Shown in pieces: positions 20,676 through 22,098 of a stretch of 22,098 nucleotides of DNA; position 1 is the first letter of the stretch, and every line of letters begins with the position of its first letter. The notes below the pieces were generated by a model. It was not told the DNA's origin, searched no databases, and worked only from the letters and a program-made list of their open reading frames with translations. The position numbers and the translations under genes are program-made. The stretch is from Candidatus Zixiibacteriota bacterium (lineage in GTDB: Bacteria > Zixibacteria > MSB-5A5 > GN15 > FEB-12): NCBI GenBank assembly GCA_022570975.1, contig JACZYS010000011.1, forward strand, positions 1-22,098, given 5' to 3'.

Positions 20676-22089
20676 AAATAACAGAGAAAAAGCTGCTCTT
20701 TTATTCTCTGCTTTCATTCTTGTAATTATAACCCTGGTTTCAGGTGGTATGGCCATCTACGTTGTATCCGACCCGGGGATTTCCAATGCCGTCACCTTGA
20801 CCAGAGCCGCCTATAAGATAAGAGATAATTATCCGGAGGAGTATGATTTCTCAAGACTAATCGACAACGCACGTCGGGGCATGCTGTCACAATTTGACCG
20901 CTACACCGGCTATCTTGAAAAATCGCAATTTGAAAATCTGGATGAAGAATTTACCGGAGAGTACAGCGGCATTGGTGTTTCTGTTGTAAAAGATGATGAT
21001 GGTCTGATGATTATGTCAATCAGAGAAAACGGACCATCCGGTAATATTGGTCTGCTCACCGGTGACGTTATTATTGTCGTTGATTCACAATCCATAGAGT
21101 CAGCTTCTGTAATTCAATCAACAAAACTCTTAAGAGGAAAAGCCGGAACTGAGGTAGCTATTACCGTTCACAGAAAATTCTCTTTTGACACTTTACATTT
21201 CACCATTACCAGAGGCAAAATACCCTTGCTTCATATTCCATTTGCCGGATACCGAGCCGATTCAATATTATATATCAGACTTCTTGATTTTGAAATGGGT
21301 GCGTCATCGGACTTGAATGCAGCATTGGATTCTTTGCTGAGTGAAGCAGACCGGAAAAATGCAAAAGGTCTGATACTTGATTTAAGAGGCAACCCGGGAG
21401 GGCTTTTTAGCGAGGCCTACCGGGTGTCTGATATTTTTTTGGAAAAGGGAATATCAATTGTAGGGACCAGTGGAAGATCCCGATGGGATTCAGAAAGATT
21501 TTATTCTGAAAGTCCGGACAAAACCCGGGGTCTGCCTATGGCTATTTTGGTGGATAATGGTTCGGCCTCATCGGCAGAGATAACCGCCGGGGCATTGAAA
21601 GAGGCGGGGCGGGCAATTTTGATCGGTGACACAACTTTTGGAAAAGGGCTGGTGCAGGGGTTTATTCGTTTTCAGGATGGGGACGGCCTCAGACTTACAA
21701 TCTCCCGATATTTTGTAGGTGACTCTTTATACCTGAACAGGATAGACTCCGACTTAAATGAATCCGGCGATGGGCTGATACCTGATTTTTATTTTGAACA
21801 GGAAACAAAATCTAATTTACTGATGAGTCTGGATAATTCTCTTTTGTTAAACAGATTTGTTTATGAAAATAAAATCGAAATTATTGCGGCGATAGAAAAT
21901 AATAATTTAAATGATGCTCTTAAATTCAAGAAAGAAGACGTTAATGTAATTGAAGAAAAAATTCTGAAGATTATAAAAGAAAAACCAGGGCTTTCATCAA
22001 ATGCTTATATGGGGTTGGTTATGAAAGAGTTTGGAGGAAAGGTTTCTGGTAAGGAAGTGATGGAAATTATTAAAAAGTATGTTAAATAA
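20662..22089 (+). CDS. S41 C-terminal processing peptidase with YqeY/GatB-like C-terminal domain
   Basis: The 475-residue protein has a membrane anchor (about 12-34), putting the rest in the periplasm. A PDZ domain follows (about 98-185, starting YSGIGVSVV). The S41 tail-specific protease core has LILDLRGNPGG (237-247), the serine motif NGSASSAEI (Ser303) and GDTTFGKGLVQ (Lys328). The Ser-Lys spacing of 25 equals that of CtpB Ser309/Lys334, so the dyad is complete. After the core (about 378) comes a helical linker. Residues 428-475 then form a small helical domain with NAYMGLVMKEFGGKVSGKEV, strongly recalling the tail of YqeY and GatB, which contacts tRNA in GatB. Such an appendage on an exported protease is unusual. 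It overlaps tmk by 14 nt and stops 9 nt before the window edge. Confidence 0.93.
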   Translation: MSLLENNREKAALLFSAFILVIITLVSGGMAIYVVSDPGISNAVTLTRAAYKIRDNYPEEYDFSRLIDNARRGMLSQFDRYTGYLEKSQFENLDEEFTGEYSGIGVSVVKDDDGLMIMSIRENGPSGNIGLLTGDVIIVVDSQSIESASVIQSTKLLRGKAGTEVAITVHRKFSFDTLHFTITRGKIPLLHIPFAGYRADSILYIRLLDFEMGASSDLNAALDSLLSEADRKNAKGLILDLRGNPGGLFSEAYRVSDIFLEKGISIVGTSGRSRWDSERFYSESPDKTRGLPMAILVDNGSASSAEITAGALKEAGRAILIGDTTFGKGLVQGFIRFQDGDGLRLTISRYFVGDSLYLNRIDSDLNESGDGLIPDFYFEQETKSNLLMSLDNSLLLNRFVYENKIEIIAAIENNNLNDALKFKKEDVNVIEEKILKIIKEKPGLSSNAYMGLVMKEFGGKVSGKEVMEIIKKYVK

Positions 22090-22098
22090 ATTTTAAAA

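Overview
The window looks like a chromosomal segment of a didermic, AT-leaning bacterium of the Fibrobacteres-Chlorobi-Bacteroidetes (FCB) superphylum or a relative. Evidence is a TonB-dependent receptor paired with an HmuY-like lipoprotein, several lipobox proteins, and an FG-GAP propeller protein ending in a dockerin-like Ca-binding module. That last style is common in candidate division Zixibacteria. The placement is inference from protein style, as there is no rRNA or other phylogenetic marker except obgE and tmk. No tRNA, rRNA, CRISPR array, phage or transposase gene is visible.

Layout. 1-641 (-): a cut-off exported protein. 916-2007 (+): a propeller-type lipoprotein, facing across a bidirectional terminator a large secreted FG-GAP/dockerin protein (2078-3751, -). 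3984-7326 (+): a TonB receptor and a double-domain HmuY-like lipoprotein, probably a heme acquisition pair, closed by a strong bidirectional terminator. 7420-12658 (-): a compact housekeeping operon read obgE, dprA, HPr, enzyme I, phosphoglucose/phosphomannose isomerase. 12860-15098 (+): a CDP-alcohol phosphatidyltransferase, a small lipoprotein and a PfkB sugar kinase that appears to use an ATC start. 15210-16823 (+): an AT-rich, signal-peptide protein of unknown function. 16834-17175 (+): csaA. 17199-17545: a nest of four kinds of short palindromic repeat between convergent genes. 17578-18234 (-): a TetR regulator divergent from inositol-3-phosphate synthase (18408-19616, +). 19613-19943: a 90-bp tandem repeat in which every unit holds two hairpin-plus-T-tract modules. 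20031-22089 (+): thymidylate kinase overlapping an S41 C-terminal processing peptidase that carries an unexpected YqeY/GatB-like tail.

How parts fit together. Inositol-3-phosphate synthase and the CDP-alcohol phosphatidyltransferase could together make phosphatidylinositol-phosphate lipids, with the PfkB kinase as a possible salvage enzyme. HPr and enzyme I have no sugar permease nearby, which suggests a regulatory phosphorelay beside hexose-phosphate interconversion. The most unusual items are the tandem terminator array that begins on the ino1 stop codon, the peptidase/YqeY-like fusion, the ATC-start kinase, the mosaic of palindromic repeats and the duplicated HmuY lipoprotein.
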